From an uncultured Spirochaetia bacterium (GTDB lineage Bacteria; Spirochaetota; Spirochaetia; SZUA-6; Bin103), in assembly GCA_958296075.1 (NCBI GenBank), contig CATQHW010000002.1:1302001-1366000 (forward strand): a stretch of 64,000 nt of DNA. The letters run 5' to 3'. The first letter of the stretch is position 1, and every line of letters starts with the position of its first letter. Below the pieces are notes generated by a model that was not told where the DNA came from, ran no database searches, and saw nothing but the letters and a program-made list of their open reading frames with translations. The position numbers and the translations under genes were made by a program. Of the stretch, positions 35,054 through 45,255 are shown in pieces.

Positions 35054-36211
35054 ATGCGCATCACGCAGGTCGGTTCGGCTCTGGTCGAATCGTCGTGGGT
35101 CCTGATCAGGGTGCGCACGGACGCCGGCATCACCGGCCTCGGCGAGGCGTATCACGGCGCCGGCGTGCACCAGATCGCCGTCGACGACCGTCTGACGCGG
35201 GCGCTCATCGGCCGGGACCCGCGCGACGTCAACCGGCTGTTCCGGGACATGATGGGCGCCATGTCCGCCTCCGGCTACTACCAGGGGGCGGTGATGAGCG
35301 CCATCAGCGGCATTGAGATGGCCCTGTGGGACATCGCCGGCCAGGCGTGCGGGCAGCCGATCTGGCGGCTCCTGGGCGGGCGCTACCGGGACACGGTCCG
35401 CGTCTACGCCGACTGCCACGCCGGCGACGTGGAGACCCCTGAATCGTACGCGGCCAAGGCGCGGGAGGTGGAGGCGTGCGGCTTCAGCGCGCTGAAGTTC
35501 GACATCGACCCGCTGCCGCAGATGCGCGACCGCCACAGCAAGGCGCTCAGCACCGCGGAGATCGACCATTACGTCGCGGTGGTGACGGCGCTGCGCGAGG
35601 GGATCGATCCGGCCACCGAGCTGGCCATCGACGCGCACTGGAACTACCCGCCGGTCGATATCCTCAAGGTCGCTCACCGCCTGGAGGGGCTCGACCTGCT
35701 GTGGCTGGAGGACCCCATCCCGCCGGAGAACGTCGCGGCCATGCGCGAGGTGAAGCGCCGCACGCGGCTGCCGATCTGCACCGGGGAGAACTTCTACACG
35801 CGGCACGGCTTCCGCGAGCTGGTGGAGACGCAGGCGGCCGACATCATCTGCCCGGACCTGGCCAAGGCGGGCGGTCTGGCCGAGGGTAAGCGGATCGCCG
35901 AACTCGGCGAGCTGTACTACCTGCCGCTGGCGCCGCACAACGTATGCACCCCGGTCGGCACCTGCGCGATGGCGCACGTATGCGCCGCGGTGCCCAACTT
36001 CCTGGTGCTGGAGTACCACTTTCACCATGATCCGAACTGGCCGGGCTACGTGCGGGCCGCAGATCCCGGCGCCAGTCCGCTGGGGCCGGACGGCCACCTG
36101 ATCCAGGACGGTCAGGTGCGGTTGACCGAAGCGCCCGGTCTGGGACTCGTCGCCGACGACGCGCACGTCCAGGCTCGGCTGCGCGAAGACCTGGGCTTCC
36201 TGAGCCGATAG
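35054..36211 (+). CDS. Mandelate racemase/muconate lactonising enzyme family protein (sugar-acid dehydratase-like)
   Basis: The 385-residue enzyme has the enolase-superfamily capping domain ([19 protein letters not shown]) and barrel with the metal ligands in [22 protein letters not shown] and ICTGENFYT, plus the catalytic His in LAPHNV. The combination suggests dehydration of a sugar acid such as galactonate or gluconate, but the exact substrate cannot be read out. Length is normal. It sits 18 bases after the lipoprotein gene and 40 bases before fhs. Confidence 0.87.
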   Translation: MRITQVGSALVESSWVLIRVRTDAGITGLGEAYHGAGVHQIAVDDRLTRALIGRDPRDVNRLFRDMMGAMSASGYYQGAVMSAISGIEMALWDIAGQACGQPIWRLLGGRYRDTVRVYADCHAGDVETPESYAAKAREVEACGFSALKFDIDPLPQMRDRHSKALSTAEIDHYVAVVTALREGIDPATELAIDAHWNYPPVDILKVAHRLEGLDLLWLEDPIPPENVAAMREVKRRTRLPICTGENFYTRHGFRELVETQAADIICPDLAKAGGLAEGKRIAELGELYYLPLAPHNVCTPVGTCAMAHVCAAVPNFLVLEYHFHHDPNWPGYVRAADPGASPLGPDGHLIQDGQVRLTEAPGLGLVADDAHVQARLREDLGFLSR

Positions 36212-36251
36212 AGGCGCTCCGCGGCGCCGCCGAATCGAGGATGCCGTAGCG

Positions 36252-38018
36252 ATGAATACCCTGGATCCCGTCACGATGGCGGACTGGCAGATCAGCGAGG
36301 CCGCCGAGCGCGGCATGAAGAGCGTGCAGCGGCTCGCGGCCGAGATCGGGCTGGAACCGCGCGAGGCGCTGCCGTACGGCCACCACGTCGGCAAGGTCGA
36401 CCAGGCGCGCGTGCTGGAGCGGCTCGCCGGCGCCCCGGACGGCAAGTACGTCGACGTCACCGCCATCACCCCCACCACGCTGGGCGAGGGCAAGACCACC
36501 ACCACGATCGGTCTGGTGCAGGGGCTGGCCGCCATCGGCAAGCGCGTCGCCGGCGCGATCCGCCAGCCGTCGGGCGGGCCGACCTTCAACGTCAAGGGCT
36601 CCGCCGCCGGCGGCGGCTTGGCGCAATGCATCCCGCTCAACGACCTCAGCCTGGGCCTGACCGGGGACATCGACGCCATCACCAACGCCCACAACCTGGC
36701 GATGGTCGCGCTCACCAGCCGCATGCAGCACGAAGCCAACTACGGCGACCGGACTCTGGCCCGCAAGAAGCTCCGCCGCCTGAACGTCGACGCCCGCACC
36801 GCGACCATGGGCTGGGCCATCGACTTCAGCGCGCAGGCGCTGCGCGACGTCGTCATCGGGCTCGGCGGCCGGATGGACGGCATCATGATGCGCAGCCGCT
36901 TCCAGATCTCGGTCTCCTCGGAGGTGATGGCGATCCTGGCCGTGGCCGCCGACTTGGCGGACCTGCGGTCACGGTTGGGGCGCATGGTGATGGCCTACGC
37001 CCGCGACGGGAGCCCGGTCACCACGGCCGACCTGGAGGTCGACGGCGCCATGACCGCGATCATGGCGCGCGCCATCAACCCCAATCTGATGCAGACGATC
37101 GAGGGCCAGCCGGTACTGGTGCACGCCGGCCCGTTCGCGAACATCGCCATCGGCCAGTCGTCGATCATCGCCGACCGCGTCGGGCTGAAGCTCGCCGACT
37201 ACCACGTGACCGAGAGCGGTTTCGGTGCGGATATCGGTTTCGAGAAGTTCTGGAACCTCAAGTGCCGGCTCAGCGGACTGAAGCCCGACTGCGCGGTGGT
37301 GGTGGCGACGATACGGGCGCTGAAGATGCACGGCGGCGGTCCGCGCGTGGTGCCCGGCAAGCCGCTCGATGCGGCGTATACGGAGGGCAACCCCGCGCTG
37401 GTCGAGCGGGGGGTCGCCAATTTGCTGGCGCACGTCGCCACGGTGCGGAAGAGCGGCCTGCCGGCCGTGGTCTGCATCAATCACTTCGTGACCGACACGG
37501 ACGAGGAGGTGGCGCTGGTGCGGCGGGCGGTGGAGGCGCAGGGAGCCGCCTGTGTGGTGAGCCGCCACTGGCGTCACGGCGGGGCCGGAGCGCGCGAGCT
37601 GGCGGAGGCGGTGGCCGCGGCGTGCGATGAGCCGGCCGATTTCCGCTATCTCTATCCTGACACGCTGCCGCTGCGGGAGCGTATCGAGCGCATTGCGACC
37701 GGCGTGTACGGCGCCGCCGGCGTAACCTTTCAACCGGCGGCCCGAGCCCGGTTGGCGGAGGTGGAGTCGCAACCGGAGTTGGCGGGATTCGGGACCTGTA
37801 TGGTCAAGACCCACCTCAGCCTCAGCCACGACCCGGCGCTGAAAGGGCGGCCGACCGGCTGGGAACTGCCGGTGCGCGATATCCTGCTCTATCACGGCGC
37901 GCGGCTTGCGGTGCCGGTAGCGGGCGACATCACGCTGATGCCGGGGACGGCCTCCGACCCGGCGTTCCGGCGCATCGACGTGGACGCGGCCACCGGTCGC
38001 GTAACCGGTCTGCATTGA
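36252..38018 (+). CDS. fhs: Formate-tetrahydrofolate ligase
   Basis: This enzyme makes 10-formyl-THF from formate, THF and ATP in one-carbon metabolism. The 588-residue protein has the P-loop region [16 protein letters not shown] (about 73-88), the family signature GGAxAGGGYSQ-like [12 protein letters not shown], then [20 protein letters not shown] and [12 protein letters not shown]. It is about 30 residues longer than usual, mainly at the ends. ATG at 36252 is preceded by GAGGATGCC. It is the final gene of this plus-strand run. Confidence 0.96.
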   Translation: MNTLDPVTMADWQISEAAERGMKSVQRLAAEIGLEPREALPYGHHVGKVDQARVLERLAGAPDGKYVDVTAITPTTLGEGKTTTTIGLVQGLAAIGKRVAGAIRQPSGGPTFNVKGSAAGGGLAQCIPLNDLSLGLTGDIDAITNAHNLAMVALTSRMQHEANYGDRTLARKKLRRLNVDARTATMGWAIDFSAQALRDVVIGLGGRMDGIMMRSRFQISVSSEVMAILAVAADLADLRSRLGRMVMAYARDGSPVTTADLEVDGAMTAIMARAINPNLMQTIEGQPVLVHAGPFANIAIGQSSIIADRVGLKLADYHVTESGFGADIGFEKFWNLKCRLSGLKPDCAVVVATIRALKMHGGGPRVVPGKPLDAAYTEGNPALVERGVANLLAHVATVRKSGLPAVVCINHFVTDTDEEVALVRRAVEAQGAACVVSRHWRHGGAGARELAEAVAAACDEPADFRYLYPDTLPLRERIERIATGVYGAAGVTFQPAARARLAEVESQPELAGFGTCMVKTHLSLSHDPALKGRPTGWELPVRDILLYHGARLAVPVAGDITLMPGTASDPAFRRIDVDAATGRVTGLH

Positions 38019-38032
38019 CCGGCGGCCGACGG

Positions 38033-38716
38033 CTACGGCGCGGAGTTCTGGGCCTGCAGTCGGTCGGCGTACTCGATCAGCCGGTCCAGGTACGTGAACA
38101 GCTTGTCCACGTACGCAAACAGCCGGTCGGCATCCTGGAGGACCGCGTCCTGAACCATCCCGGCGGTAGACCCCGCGCCGGCGGCAGGCGTACCGGCGGC
38201 AGCCTCGGCGGCGCCGGACATCTCTGCGGCGACTCCATCCGCGGCGCCAGTCAGCGTATCGCCCGCCGCGCCGGCGGCGCCGGTCACCTCTGCGGCGACT
38301 CCATCCGCAGCGCCGGTCAGCGTATCGCCCGCCGCGCCGGCGGCGCCGGTCACCTCTGCGGCGACTTCGTCCGCAGCGCTGGACAGCGTGTCGCCCACCG
38401 AGCGGGCGGCGCCAGTCATCTCGGCGGTAACTTCACCGACGGCGCTGGACAGGTCATCCGCGGCGCCGGTCAACGAGGCGCCCACCTCGCCGGCGACGGC
38501 CGACATCTGGCCGGCGACGTCGTCGACCGTGGTCTGCACCTTTTCCGATATCGCGGCGATGGCGGTCGTCGTCGTCGCCACGGCGCGCAAGGAAGTGCGT
38601 AACGGCTGGTACAGGACTATCACCAGCACGATGATGGCGGCGTACACCCCCGTCATCCCCACCGCCTGCACGATGATCGCCACGTCTCGTATACGCTGCA
38701 CTGCGGTTCGCTGCAC
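38033..38716 (-). CDS. Single-pass membrane protein with alanine-rich heptad repeats
   Basis: Not assigned to a known family. The 227-residue product has one N-terminal transmembrane segment (VGMTGVYAAIIVLVIVLYQP), then a coiled-coil-like or amphipathic helical stretch built of imperfect 22-residue repeats (GDTLTGAADGVAAEVTGAAG), encoded by 66-base direct repeats between about 38,215 and 38,390. A C-terminal hydrophilic helix (YVDKLFTYLDRLIEYADRLQ) may mediate oligomerisation. GTG start with AAAGGAG nine bases upstream. The pattern resembles methyl-accepting or apolipoprotein-like stalks, without a signalling tip. Confidence 0.65.
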   Translation of the reverse strand: MQRTAVQRIRDVAIIVQAVGMTGVYAAIIVLVIVLYQPLRTSLRAVATTTTAIAAISEKVQTTVDDVAGQMSAVAGEVGASLTGAADDLSSAVGEVTAEMTGAARSVGDTLSSAADEVAAEVTGAAGAAGDTLTGAADGVAAEVTGAAGAAGDTLTGAADGVAAEMSGAAEAAAGTPAAGAGSTAGMVQDAVLQDADRLFAYVDKLFTYLDRLIEYADRLQAQNSAP

Positions 38717-38950
38717 CGATTACTCCTTTCCGGTACGGATGTGGTCGACCACTATCGCACCGCCCTGATCACCATCCCGACATTCCCGATCCCCGGCCCT
38801 CCAGATTGGTAGTTGGATTGCGTCTCTGTCAAACGCAACGCGCTCCGGCCGCCGATTTCGGCCGAAGGCGGTCTGGAATCGTTTAGGATGGAATTACTTG
38901 GTAATACAGGTAATCGGTCCGTACCGGCTGAGCGGCCAACACGCGGCGCC

Positions 38951-40015
38951 TCAGCCGCCGCCCACCTCCACGGCGGCGCCGCGTTCCGCGGACGCATAGA
39001 TGCTGTCCAGGATGCGCTGGATCACCAGCGCCTGACGCAGGGTGGTCTTGGGCGGTCCGCCGCCCAGGATGGCGCGGCAGAAGTCGATCACCGGCCGGCG
39101 GTGCTGCCGCCATGGGTCCTCGCTCCCTTCCCAGATCACGCGGCTCACAATGCCGTCCGCGTCGGTCGCCGTGTCCAGGACGATCCGCTTGTGTCCGCGC
39201 GGCTCCATCCGCAGGCGCAGGGAGCCGCGGCTGCCGATCACCTGCCACGCCTGCTCGCTGCGCACGGCGGTAAACTCGCTCCGTTCCAGGTGCAGCGCCT
39301 CGCCGCCCGCGCAGAGGATCAGCGCCGCGTAGTGGCTCTCGCCGTCGGAGCCGGGGGCCACGCGGGATGCCAGGTGTCCGGCGACCGGCCAGGTGCGGGC
39401 CAGGGTCAGCTCCGGCCGCAGCCGCCAGCCGGTGAGCCCCAGCAGGTAGTCGAGGTCGTAGGAGGTCCAGTTGGCGGCGATGCCGCCGCCGTTCAGCGTG
39501 CGGCTCACCCGCCATGGCGGCGGCGCGTTGCCGGTGGGCGCCGCGGCGCCTTCGAGCACGCGGCAGTAGACCTCGCGGAGCTCGCCCAGCTCGCCGGCGG
39601 CGACGCACGTCTCGGCGGCGGCGCAGGAGTCGTAGAAGCGGCGCCGGGAGGAGCAGCAGGCGGCGATCCGGTCGCCCTGAGCGGCCAGCATCGCCTCTAC
39701 CTCGGCGGCGTGCATTGCCGGCGGCTTCTCCACCAGCACGTGCTTGCCGGCCGCGAGCGCCTGCACGGCGATCTGCGCGCGGCCGGCCGCCGGCAGGGCC
39801 AACACCACCGCGTCGACGCCGGGATCGCCGATCAGCGCTTCCGGCTCCGTGTAGGCCCGCTTCGCCCCGAACCGGTCAGCCGCGTCCTGCGCGCGCCCGG
39901 CGATCCGATCGGCGACCGCCACCAACGTGGCCTGCGGGGCCTCCGCCGCCGCGCGCAGGTGGATGGTGCCGATGACCCCGCAGCCGATCACGCCGAGCCG
40001 CACCGAGCCGCTCAT
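38951..40015 (-). CDS. Gfo/Idh/MocA-family NAD(P)-dependent oxidoreductase
   Basis: The 354-residue enzyme begins with a Rossmann motif (LGVIGCGVIGTIHLRAA) and has the family motif with catalytic Lys, GKHVLVEKPPAMH. The C-terminal half has WTSYDLDYLLGLTGW at the usual substrate-binding site. It probably oxidises a sugar or cyclitol. ATG at 40015 overlaps the stop of the upstream BNR gene (ATGA), indicating an operon. A longer start at 40042 would overlap by 31 bases and is less likely. Confidence 0.9.
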   Translation of the reverse strand: MSGSVRLGVIGCGVIGTIHLRAAAEAPQATLVAVADRIAGRAQDAADRFGAKRAYTEPEALIGDPGVDAVVLALPAAGRAQIAVQALAAGKHVLVEKPPAMHAAEVEAMLAAQGDRIAACCSSRRRFYDSCAAAETCVAAGELGELREVYCRVLEGAAAPTGNAPPPWRVSRTLNGGGIAANWTSYDLDYLLGLTGWRLRPELTLARTWPVAGHLASRVAPGSDGESHYAALILCAGGEALHLERSEFTAVRSEQAWQVIGSRGSLRLRMEPRGHKRIVLDTATDADGIVSRVIWEGSEDPWRQHRRPVIDFCRAILGGGPPKTTLRQALVIQRILDSIYASAERGAAVEVGGG

Positions 40016-41379
40016 CCCGGCACCCATGCCGGGTCGCGGCAATAGCAGACCCGGTTCTGGAAGCCGCCGTCGTCCGGGAAACCGGGCAGATGATGCGAGG
40101 TGCGATCGAAGTAGAGAATGCCGCCGGCGCGAACTTCGGCAGGATCGCGTGGGGGCCCGCCGCTCACCGGCAGCTCGTACTTGGGCGACCGTGCCTCGGC
40201 CTGCGCGGGCAGCGCCTCGCGTACCTCGAACGTGGTCCCGCCGTCACGGGATAGCAGCCATACGACGGGGTTGTCCTCGGAGCCGGGCCGCTCCGGTACG
40301 GCGCCGCCGCTCAGGCCGCGCAGTCCCGGCCGGCTCGGCAGATGGCCGACCCACACCGGGTGATCGGCCGGCGTCAGGGTCACCAGCGCCCGCAGCGCGC
40401 CGTCGCCGTCGATCGTGAACGCCCCGCGGCACACGGACGCTCGATGGTGCGGGTAGGCGCGGTCCAGCGCGTCGATCGAGCGTTGCCGCCAGATTCCGCG
40501 CTGGTCGGGCGAGGCCAGGATGAGCTGACCGGCGCGGTTCAGGTGGTAGAGGTACAGCACGTGCGGTACGCCCGCCGGGTCCAGGGCGATGTTGCCCTGC
40601 GCGGCCAGCGCCGGTGGCGGCATCGGTTCGTGGCGCAGACCGGTGCTCTGACAGATCACGTCCATCGCGCACGGCCGTGCCGGCGTGGCGGCCGGCTCGC
40701 CGCGGCAGGTTCTCCAGGTAAGGCCGCCGTCCGGCGACTGCAGGTAGGCGACCGCCTGATGGATGCCGCGCTCATCGTAGATGCCGTATCCCTCGTAGAA
40801 GTCGCTTACCAGATGCAGCACCCCGTCGCCGTCGAAGCCAAAGGCGCAATGGAACGCCGCGTATCCGGGGTAGTCGGCCGACCGCTCGATCACCTTGCAG
40901 AGGTGGCGCCATGGTCCATCGTGCGGTTTCGTATACAACTCGATGCCGTTCCAGCGCTCGGCATTGCGCAGCGTAAGGAACAGGGCGCCGCGAGGGCCGC
41001 ATGCCAGGTAGGGATAGGTGCCGTCGGCGACCTCCACCGGGTCGGTCCAGTCGGCCGCGTCGTTGGCCGTGCGCGAGCGCCGGTAGGTGCACGGCGTGTT
41101 GTGGCCGCTCAGGATCGCGTGCAGGAACCCGCCGCCATCGGCCACGATCACCGCCCGAGCGTGGTCGTCATAGGCGTTGCCGAGCAGGTAGGCCGGCGAC
41201 CACTCGCCGGTGTCCAGGTCGAGGGTGCGCACCCGGTTGCGGTAGCCGTCCGGCGTCACGTCCTGCCACGTGACGTGCGTGCGGCGGCCGACCGTGACCA
41301 CCTTGTTGCCGGCTTCGTTGGTAGCCGCCTGGCTGCCGGCGCTCGACAGCACGTCCGTCCGGCGCATGGGCGGGATCAT
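40012..41379 (-). CDS. BNR-4 repeat beta-propeller protein (putative polysaccharide-active enzyme)
   Basis: The protein of about 455 residues shows propeller features: HVTWQDVTPDGYRNRVRTLD, DDHARAVIVADGGGFLHAIL, YPGYAAFHCAFGFDGDGVLH, YLQSPDGGLTWRTC and a late WLLSRDGGTTFEVREAL Asp-box. BNR-4 proteins include ulvan and other polyuronate lyases (PL-type propellers), which fits the neighbouring catabolic genes. Start chosen at ATG 41379 (alternative 41367). No signal peptide is apparent. Confidence 0.75.
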   Translation of the reverse strand: MIPPMRRTDVLSSAGSQAATNEAGNKVVTVGRRTHVTWQDVTPDGYRNRVRTLDLDTGEWSPAYLLGNAYDDHARAVIVADGGGFLHAILSGHNTPCTYRRSRTANDAADWTDPVEVADGTYPYLACGPRGALFLTLRNAERWNGIELYTKPHDGPWRHLCKVIERSADYPGYAAFHCAFGFDGDGVLHLVSDFYEGYGIYDERGIHQAVAYLQSPDGGLTWRTCRGEPAATPARPCAMDVICQSTGLRHEPMPPPALAAQGNIALDPAGVPHVLYLYHLNRAGQLILASPDQRGIWRQRSIDALDRAYPHHRASVCRGAFTIDGDGALRALVTLTPADHPVWVGHLPSRPGLRGLSGGAVPERPGSEDNPVVWLLSRDGGTTFEVREALPAQAEARSPKYELPVSGGPPRDPAEVRAGGILYFDRTSHHLPGFPDDGGFQNRVCYCRDPAWVPG

Positions 41380-41524
41380 CCTACGGCAGCGAGCGCCGCG
41401 TCGACCGGCCCGAGGCCGTCCGCTCCCGGGCATTCATCCGCCGCGAGCGCCGTGCTATCATCTTCTCCCGGTATCGTCCCGGACGGCGCGTCGATGTCGT
41501 TGCAGTGGACCCAGGAGGCGAAAT

Positions 41525-42550
41525 TTGAGTAAGGCACCGATTCTCGTGCTGGCGGTGGTCGCCGGCATAACCATGATGGCGTGCGCGCCGATGACACGGC
41601 CGTCCGTAACGCCCGCCACCGGCGGTGGCAAGCCGACGACCGATCCCACACCGACCCCGACTCCGACCCCAACTCCGACCCCGCAGGATGACCAGAAGAG
41701 CTGGACGATCAGCAAGGCTCACTTTCGCGATGATGGCGTGAACCTTCTGAGCCAGACCTCCAACCGTTCCGAACCGTATGTCTGGGACCGGATCACCCGC
41801 GACAACGTGCGCGTTTCGATCGGCGGGAACGAGTTGCCGTTCGCGAGCACGCGACATCAGCCGGTCTTCGAGTCCGATTTCTCCGGTGCGGAGTGGACGG
41901 TGACCCCGGAAGTCAGTGCGGGAGCAGTGGTGCTCGTGCTCACTGCCGACGATCAGAAGCAGATATCAAGCCGCGAGGTTGCTGACGTCATGATGACGAG
42001 CGGCGGGAGCGGCTACACGTCTGTCCCAACGGTTGCGTTTTCGGCACCGTCTGGCGGCGGCACCACGGCAACCGGCACCGCGGTGGGGCCTGGTGGAGTC
42101 GCGTCGGTGTCGGTCTCGACCGCGGGGTCCGGCTACTCGTCTACGTCTCCCCCAGCCGTGTCGTTCCAGTTCGGAGGGGGGGGCAGCGGTGCGGCCGCCA
42201 CAGCCGTGGTGTCAAGCACCGGTACCGTCACTGATGTGATGGTCACGAACCCCGGGAGCGGCTATACGACCGCCCCACTCGTGACCATTGCTCTCCCCTC
42301 GTCGGGTGCCCAGGCGACCGCCGCCGCGACGCTGCGAACCATTGTAACTGAGGTGACGATGACGGACGGCGGGAGTGGCTACACGTCTGCTCCAGCCGTT
42401 ACGTTTACGGGAGGAGGGGGCACCGGTGCGGCCGGCACGGCAGTTCTCACACCGGGCGTGGCAACAGGCAACAGCCGGTACCAGAACCTGTATTGGGCAC
42501 GCCAAACGCTGTACGGCAAGCAGCTTCTGGTTCAGGTAGTGGATAAGTGA
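41525..42550 (+). CDS. Lipoprotein with proline-threonine linker and GSGYTS repeats
   Basis: A TTG start at 41525 follows an excellent GGAGG ribosome site. The product (341 residues) has a lipoprotein signal (LVLAVVAGITMMACAP, Cys20) and a PTPTPTPTPTP linker. A globular part is followed by four imperfect repeats of about 45 residues, each with (V/M)xV(T/S)xxGSGYTSxPxV(T/A)F. Such repeats occur in surface and adhesion-like proteins. No enzyme motif was recognised. It stands alone between the divergent BNR gene and the HEPN operon. Confidence 0.72.
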   Translation: MSKAPILVLAVVAGITMMACAPMTRPSVTPATGGGKPTTDPTPTPTPTPTPTPQDDQKSWTISKAHFRDDGVNLLSQTSNRSEPYVWDRITRDNVRVSIGGNELPFASTRHQPVFESDFSGAEWTVTPEVSAGAVVLVLTADDQKQISSREVADVMMTSGGSGYTSVPTVAFSAPSGGGTTATGTAVGPGGVASVSVSTAGSGYSSTSPPAVSFQFGGGGSGAAATAVVSSTGTVTDVMVTNPGSGYTTAPLVTIALPSSGAQATAAATLRTIVTEVTMTDGGSGYTSAPAVTFTGGGGTGAAGTAVLTPGVATGNSRYQNLYWARQTLYGKQLLVQVVDK

Positions 42551-42566
42551 CGACGTACCTCTATGT

Positions 42567-43082
42567 ATGGGTGTCGTAGTGGTCGAGCACCAGGGCCACC
42601 CGGCCTTCGGCGACGCGCATCGCCGCCACTGGCAAGACGCCGAGCTACTACTCCGGCATGAACGCTGGGCGAATGCCGATCAGTTGTACGGGCTCAGCGC
42701 TGAATGTGGCTTGAAGGCGGTGATGCGCAGCTTGAGGATGATGGATGTTGACTCGCATGGCGTACCAACGCGGCGGGAACACCGGCAGCACGTGAAGAAC
42801 TTTGGTCTCCGGCGGTTTCGGGAGCAGGCGTGGGATCTGTTTCGCGAACACCTGTATGACGACGTGGAGCCGTCTGACGGACCGCAGGAAGGCTTCTCGT
42901 TCGATCTCCACGAGGAAGGCGCGCCGCACGACCCGATCGTCATCCACTGGACCAGAGGGCTGGCGGCCGGCGCGTCGCTGCGCGACCTGGATCGGAAAAC
43001 GACGGTGCGACAGGCCTACCTGCCGTTCCTGAGCAGGTTCGATGAACTCCGCGCAGGCGACCGGAACGAAGGGGTGCCGTGA
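42567..43082 (+). CDS. HEPN-like small protein
   Basis: The 171-residue helical protein has the segment HWQDAELLLRHERWANADQL followed by YGLSAECGLKAVM, similar to HEPN-type helical bundles, and an RxxxxH arrangement (REHRQH) about 40 residues later that could be the HEPN RNase site. Its last bases overlap the ATPase start (GTGA). HEPN domains are typical RNase toxins in toxin-antitoxin and abortive infection systems, so a defence or toxin role is inferred from this and the ATPase neighbour. Confidence 0.6.
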   Translation: MGVVVVEHQGHPAFGDAHRRHWQDAELLLRHERWANADQLYGLSAECGLKAVMRSLRMMDVDSHGVPTRREHRQHVKNFGLRRFREQAWDLFREHLYDDVEPSDGPQEGFSFDLHEEGAPHDPIVIHWTRGLAAGASLRDLDRKTTVRQAYLPFLSRFDELRAGDRNEGVP

Positions 43083-44545
43083 GCCGGACGATCGACGTCG
43101 AGACGGCACGCGAGGCGCTGGCCGAGCTGCCGGAAGGCACCAGCCACGGTGACCAGCCGCCGCCGCCGCCCGCGCAGGTCTACGTGCCGCGGTCGCATCT
43201 CAAGGCGTTGCAACCGGACAACCTGCTGGTGACCGGCATGCGCGGCGCGGGCAAGACCTTCTGGTGGGGCGCGCTCCAGAATGAAGCGGTGCGCACCATG
43301 GTCGCCCAGCAGACGGATCGAACCTCGATGGGCGAGAAGACGGAGGTGCGAACCGGATTCGGCGTCACGCCGGCGCCGGAGGAATACCCGAGCAAGGACG
43401 CGCTGAGGAACCTGATGGCGGCCGGCTCCGAGCCCAGGTCGATCTGGCGCACGGTGCAGGCGCGGCAGCTCGCCGGCGATGCGCACGAGTTGCGGAAGCG
43501 GCGCTCGTGGCCGGAGCGGGTAGCGTTCGTCGATGACAATCCGGAGGTGATCGACCGGCTGTTTCACGAAAGAGATGGCGAGTGCGATCGAAGGGGCGCC
43601 TATCTGGTGATACTCTTCGATGCCCTGGATCGTTGCGCCGATGACTGGAAGGAGATGTATCGCGCGATTCGCGGTCTGCTGCAGACCGCCCTCGACATGC
43701 GCGCGTACCGCCGCCTGCGCGTCAAGGTCTTCCTGCGGTCGGATCAGGTCGATGAAAGCCGGATCGCCGACTTCCCCGATGCCTCGAAGGTCCTTTCGTC
43801 GTCCGTCGAACTGAGTTGGCCGCGCCGTGAGTTGTACGGTCTGTTGTGGCACTCTCTCGCGAACGGACGGCATGGGGATCGCTTTCGAAGCTTTCTCACG
43901 CCTCACTCGTGGTCGACGCTCCAAGCGGGCGGTCAGTCGGTGTTCTCCGCCCCGCGGACCATCTTCAAGGAGGATGACCAACGCAGCAAGTTTCATGCCA
44001 TCGCCGGTGAGTGGATGGGCCGCGGTCCCAAGCGAGGGTTCCCGTACACGTGGATCCCGAACCACCTCGCCGATACCGAGGGCAGAGTGAGCCCGCGGTC
44101 GTTTCTCGCTGCGCTGCGAACGGCGGTGGTAGACGCCCAGAACCAGCATCCCGAGCACGGGTACGCTCTGCACTACGACAGCATCAAGCGCGGGGTACAG
44201 GAAGCGTCCAAGATCCGCGTCAGCGAGATTCAGGAGGACTATCCGTGGATGGACCGGGCGCTGACGCCGCTTGCCGGCATGGTCGTGCCCTGCGCGTTCG
44301 AGGACATTGCCGAGCGCTGGCGCAGCAAGGGCGTTCTGGAGCGCTTGAACGAAGAGGCCGATCAGAACGAGGTGAAGCTGCCGCCGCGCCACATCGAGCA
44401 AGGGCCGGACGGCGTGCGCACGGACCTGGAGTCGCTCGGCGTCTTTCTCCGGTTGCGGGACGGCCGCGTGAACATTCCTGACGTCTTCCGGGTAGGATAC
44501 GGGCTCGGCCGCCGCGGCGGCGTGCGGCCTGTCCGGGAACGGTGA
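43079..44545 (+). CDS. P-loop ATPase paired with the HEPN-like protein
   Basis: The 488-residue protein has Walker A VTGMRGAGKTFWWGAL (about 53-60) and a Walker B-like strand YLVILFDALDRCADDW (about 177), reminiscent of STAND/KAP-type NTPases, followed by VFLRSDQ and a helical C-terminal region ending in a winged-helix-like segment (RDGRVNIPDVFRVGYGLGRR). GTG start overlaps the HEPN-like gene and the stop overlaps the next gene, so three genes are tightly coupled. Likely the sensor or regulator of the HEPN-like protein. Confidence 0.75.
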   Translation: MSRTIDVETAREALAELPEGTSHGDQPPPPPAQVYVPRSHLKALQPDNLLVTGMRGAGKTFWWGALQNEAVRTMVAQQTDRTSMGEKTEVRTGFGVTPAPEEYPSKDALRNLMAAGSEPRSIWRTVQARQLAGDAHELRKRRSWPERVAFVDDNPEVIDRLFHERDGECDRRGAYLVILFDALDRCADDWKEMYRAIRGLLQTALDMRAYRRLRVKVFLRSDQVDESRIADFPDASKVLSSSVELSWPRRELYGLLWHSLANGRHGDRFRSFLTPHSWSTLQAGGQSVFSAPRTIFKEDDQRSKFHAIAGEWMGRGPKRGFPYTWIPNHLADTEGRVSPRSFLAALRTAVVDAQNQHPEHGYALHYDSIKRGVQEASKIRVSEIQEDYPWMDRALTPLAGMVVPCAFEDIAERWRSKGVLERLNEEADQNEVKLPPRHIEQGPDGVRTDLESLGVFLRLRDGRVNIPDVFRVGYGLGRRGGVRPVRER

Positions 44546-45207
44546 TGCATAGCAGTTTTCTGCGAGGGTCCGACTTCCGGGTGACGCGCCGGGGCGCGGC
44601 GGTCGCGCACGAGCGGTTCTTCGGCGACCTGCGCGCCACCGATCGGGTGGGCATGCTCGCGCCCGGCGGGATCGACGGCCTGGGCGCGTGTCTGCTGCTG
44701 CTCGCCCACGTCACCGCGTTCTACGACCGCTACCGCGCGGCCGGCGAGGAGTTCTTCGCGTATCCCGATTACTACACGTTCCAGCGGCGGACGCCGGCCG
44801 CCTCGTACTCGATGTTCGACGTATGGCCGGGGCACAAGGACGTGCCGGTGCCGGCGGATGCCGGCGCGACGCTCGACGCGATCCTGGACCGCGCGATCAC
44901 GGTGCTGCTGGTTCCTGACGGAACCGGCGTCGCGGCGCGGTTCGCGCCGGTGCAGATGGCCGGCGCGAAGCGGAACATCCGCAGGTGTTATGCCTATGCC
45001 GCGACCGGCTCCGTGGAGCGGCCGGCGCTGCAGGTCGCCTGTGACCGTCCCGAGCCGGCCGAGTGGGCCGGGACCGTGCTGGAGTCGCTCCCCGCGTCCG
45101 GCGGCGCGGTGCGCGGCCACTGGCTGCGCGTCGTCGAGAGCGGCGCGGTCCCCGAGCAGTCGTTCGCCGAGGTCCCGCTCGAGCGGGCGCTTGGCCTGAT
45201 CGGCTGA
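44545..45207 (+). CDS. Protein of unknown function, third gene of the HEPN-ATPase operon
   Basis: The 220-residue product is not recognised. Notable segments are DRVGMLAPGGIDGLGACLLL, FFAYPDYYTFQRRTPAASYS and FDVWPGHKDVPVPADAG. No signal peptide or membrane segment. ATG at 44545 overlaps the ATPase stop (TGATG); a GTG at 44542 is possible. The tight coupling suggests work with the ATPase, but the gene could equally belong to the downstream lyase gene, 48 bases away. Confidence 0.6.
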   Translation: MHSSFLRGSDFRVTRRGAAVAHERFFGDLRATDRVGMLAPGGIDGLGACLLLLAHVTAFYDRYRAAGEEFFAYPDYYTFQRRTPAASYSMFDVWPGHKDVPVPADAGATLDAILDRAITVLLVPDGTGVAARFAPVQMAGAKRNIRRCYAYAATGSVERPALQVACDRPEPAEWAGTVLESLPASGGAVRGHWLRVVESGAVPEQSFAEVPLERALGLIG

Positions 45208-45255
45208 TCCAGGGCGGGAGCCGGCTTCAGTGACCGCCGGCCAAGGGAGACCCTC

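Noticed and set aside
38717-38950. Possible gene or attachment site in the A+T-rich gap
   Set aside because: Short imperfect repeats only (TTACTTGGTAATACAGGTAA); no frame with start signals. Probably just the upstream region of the minus-strand membrane-protein gene.
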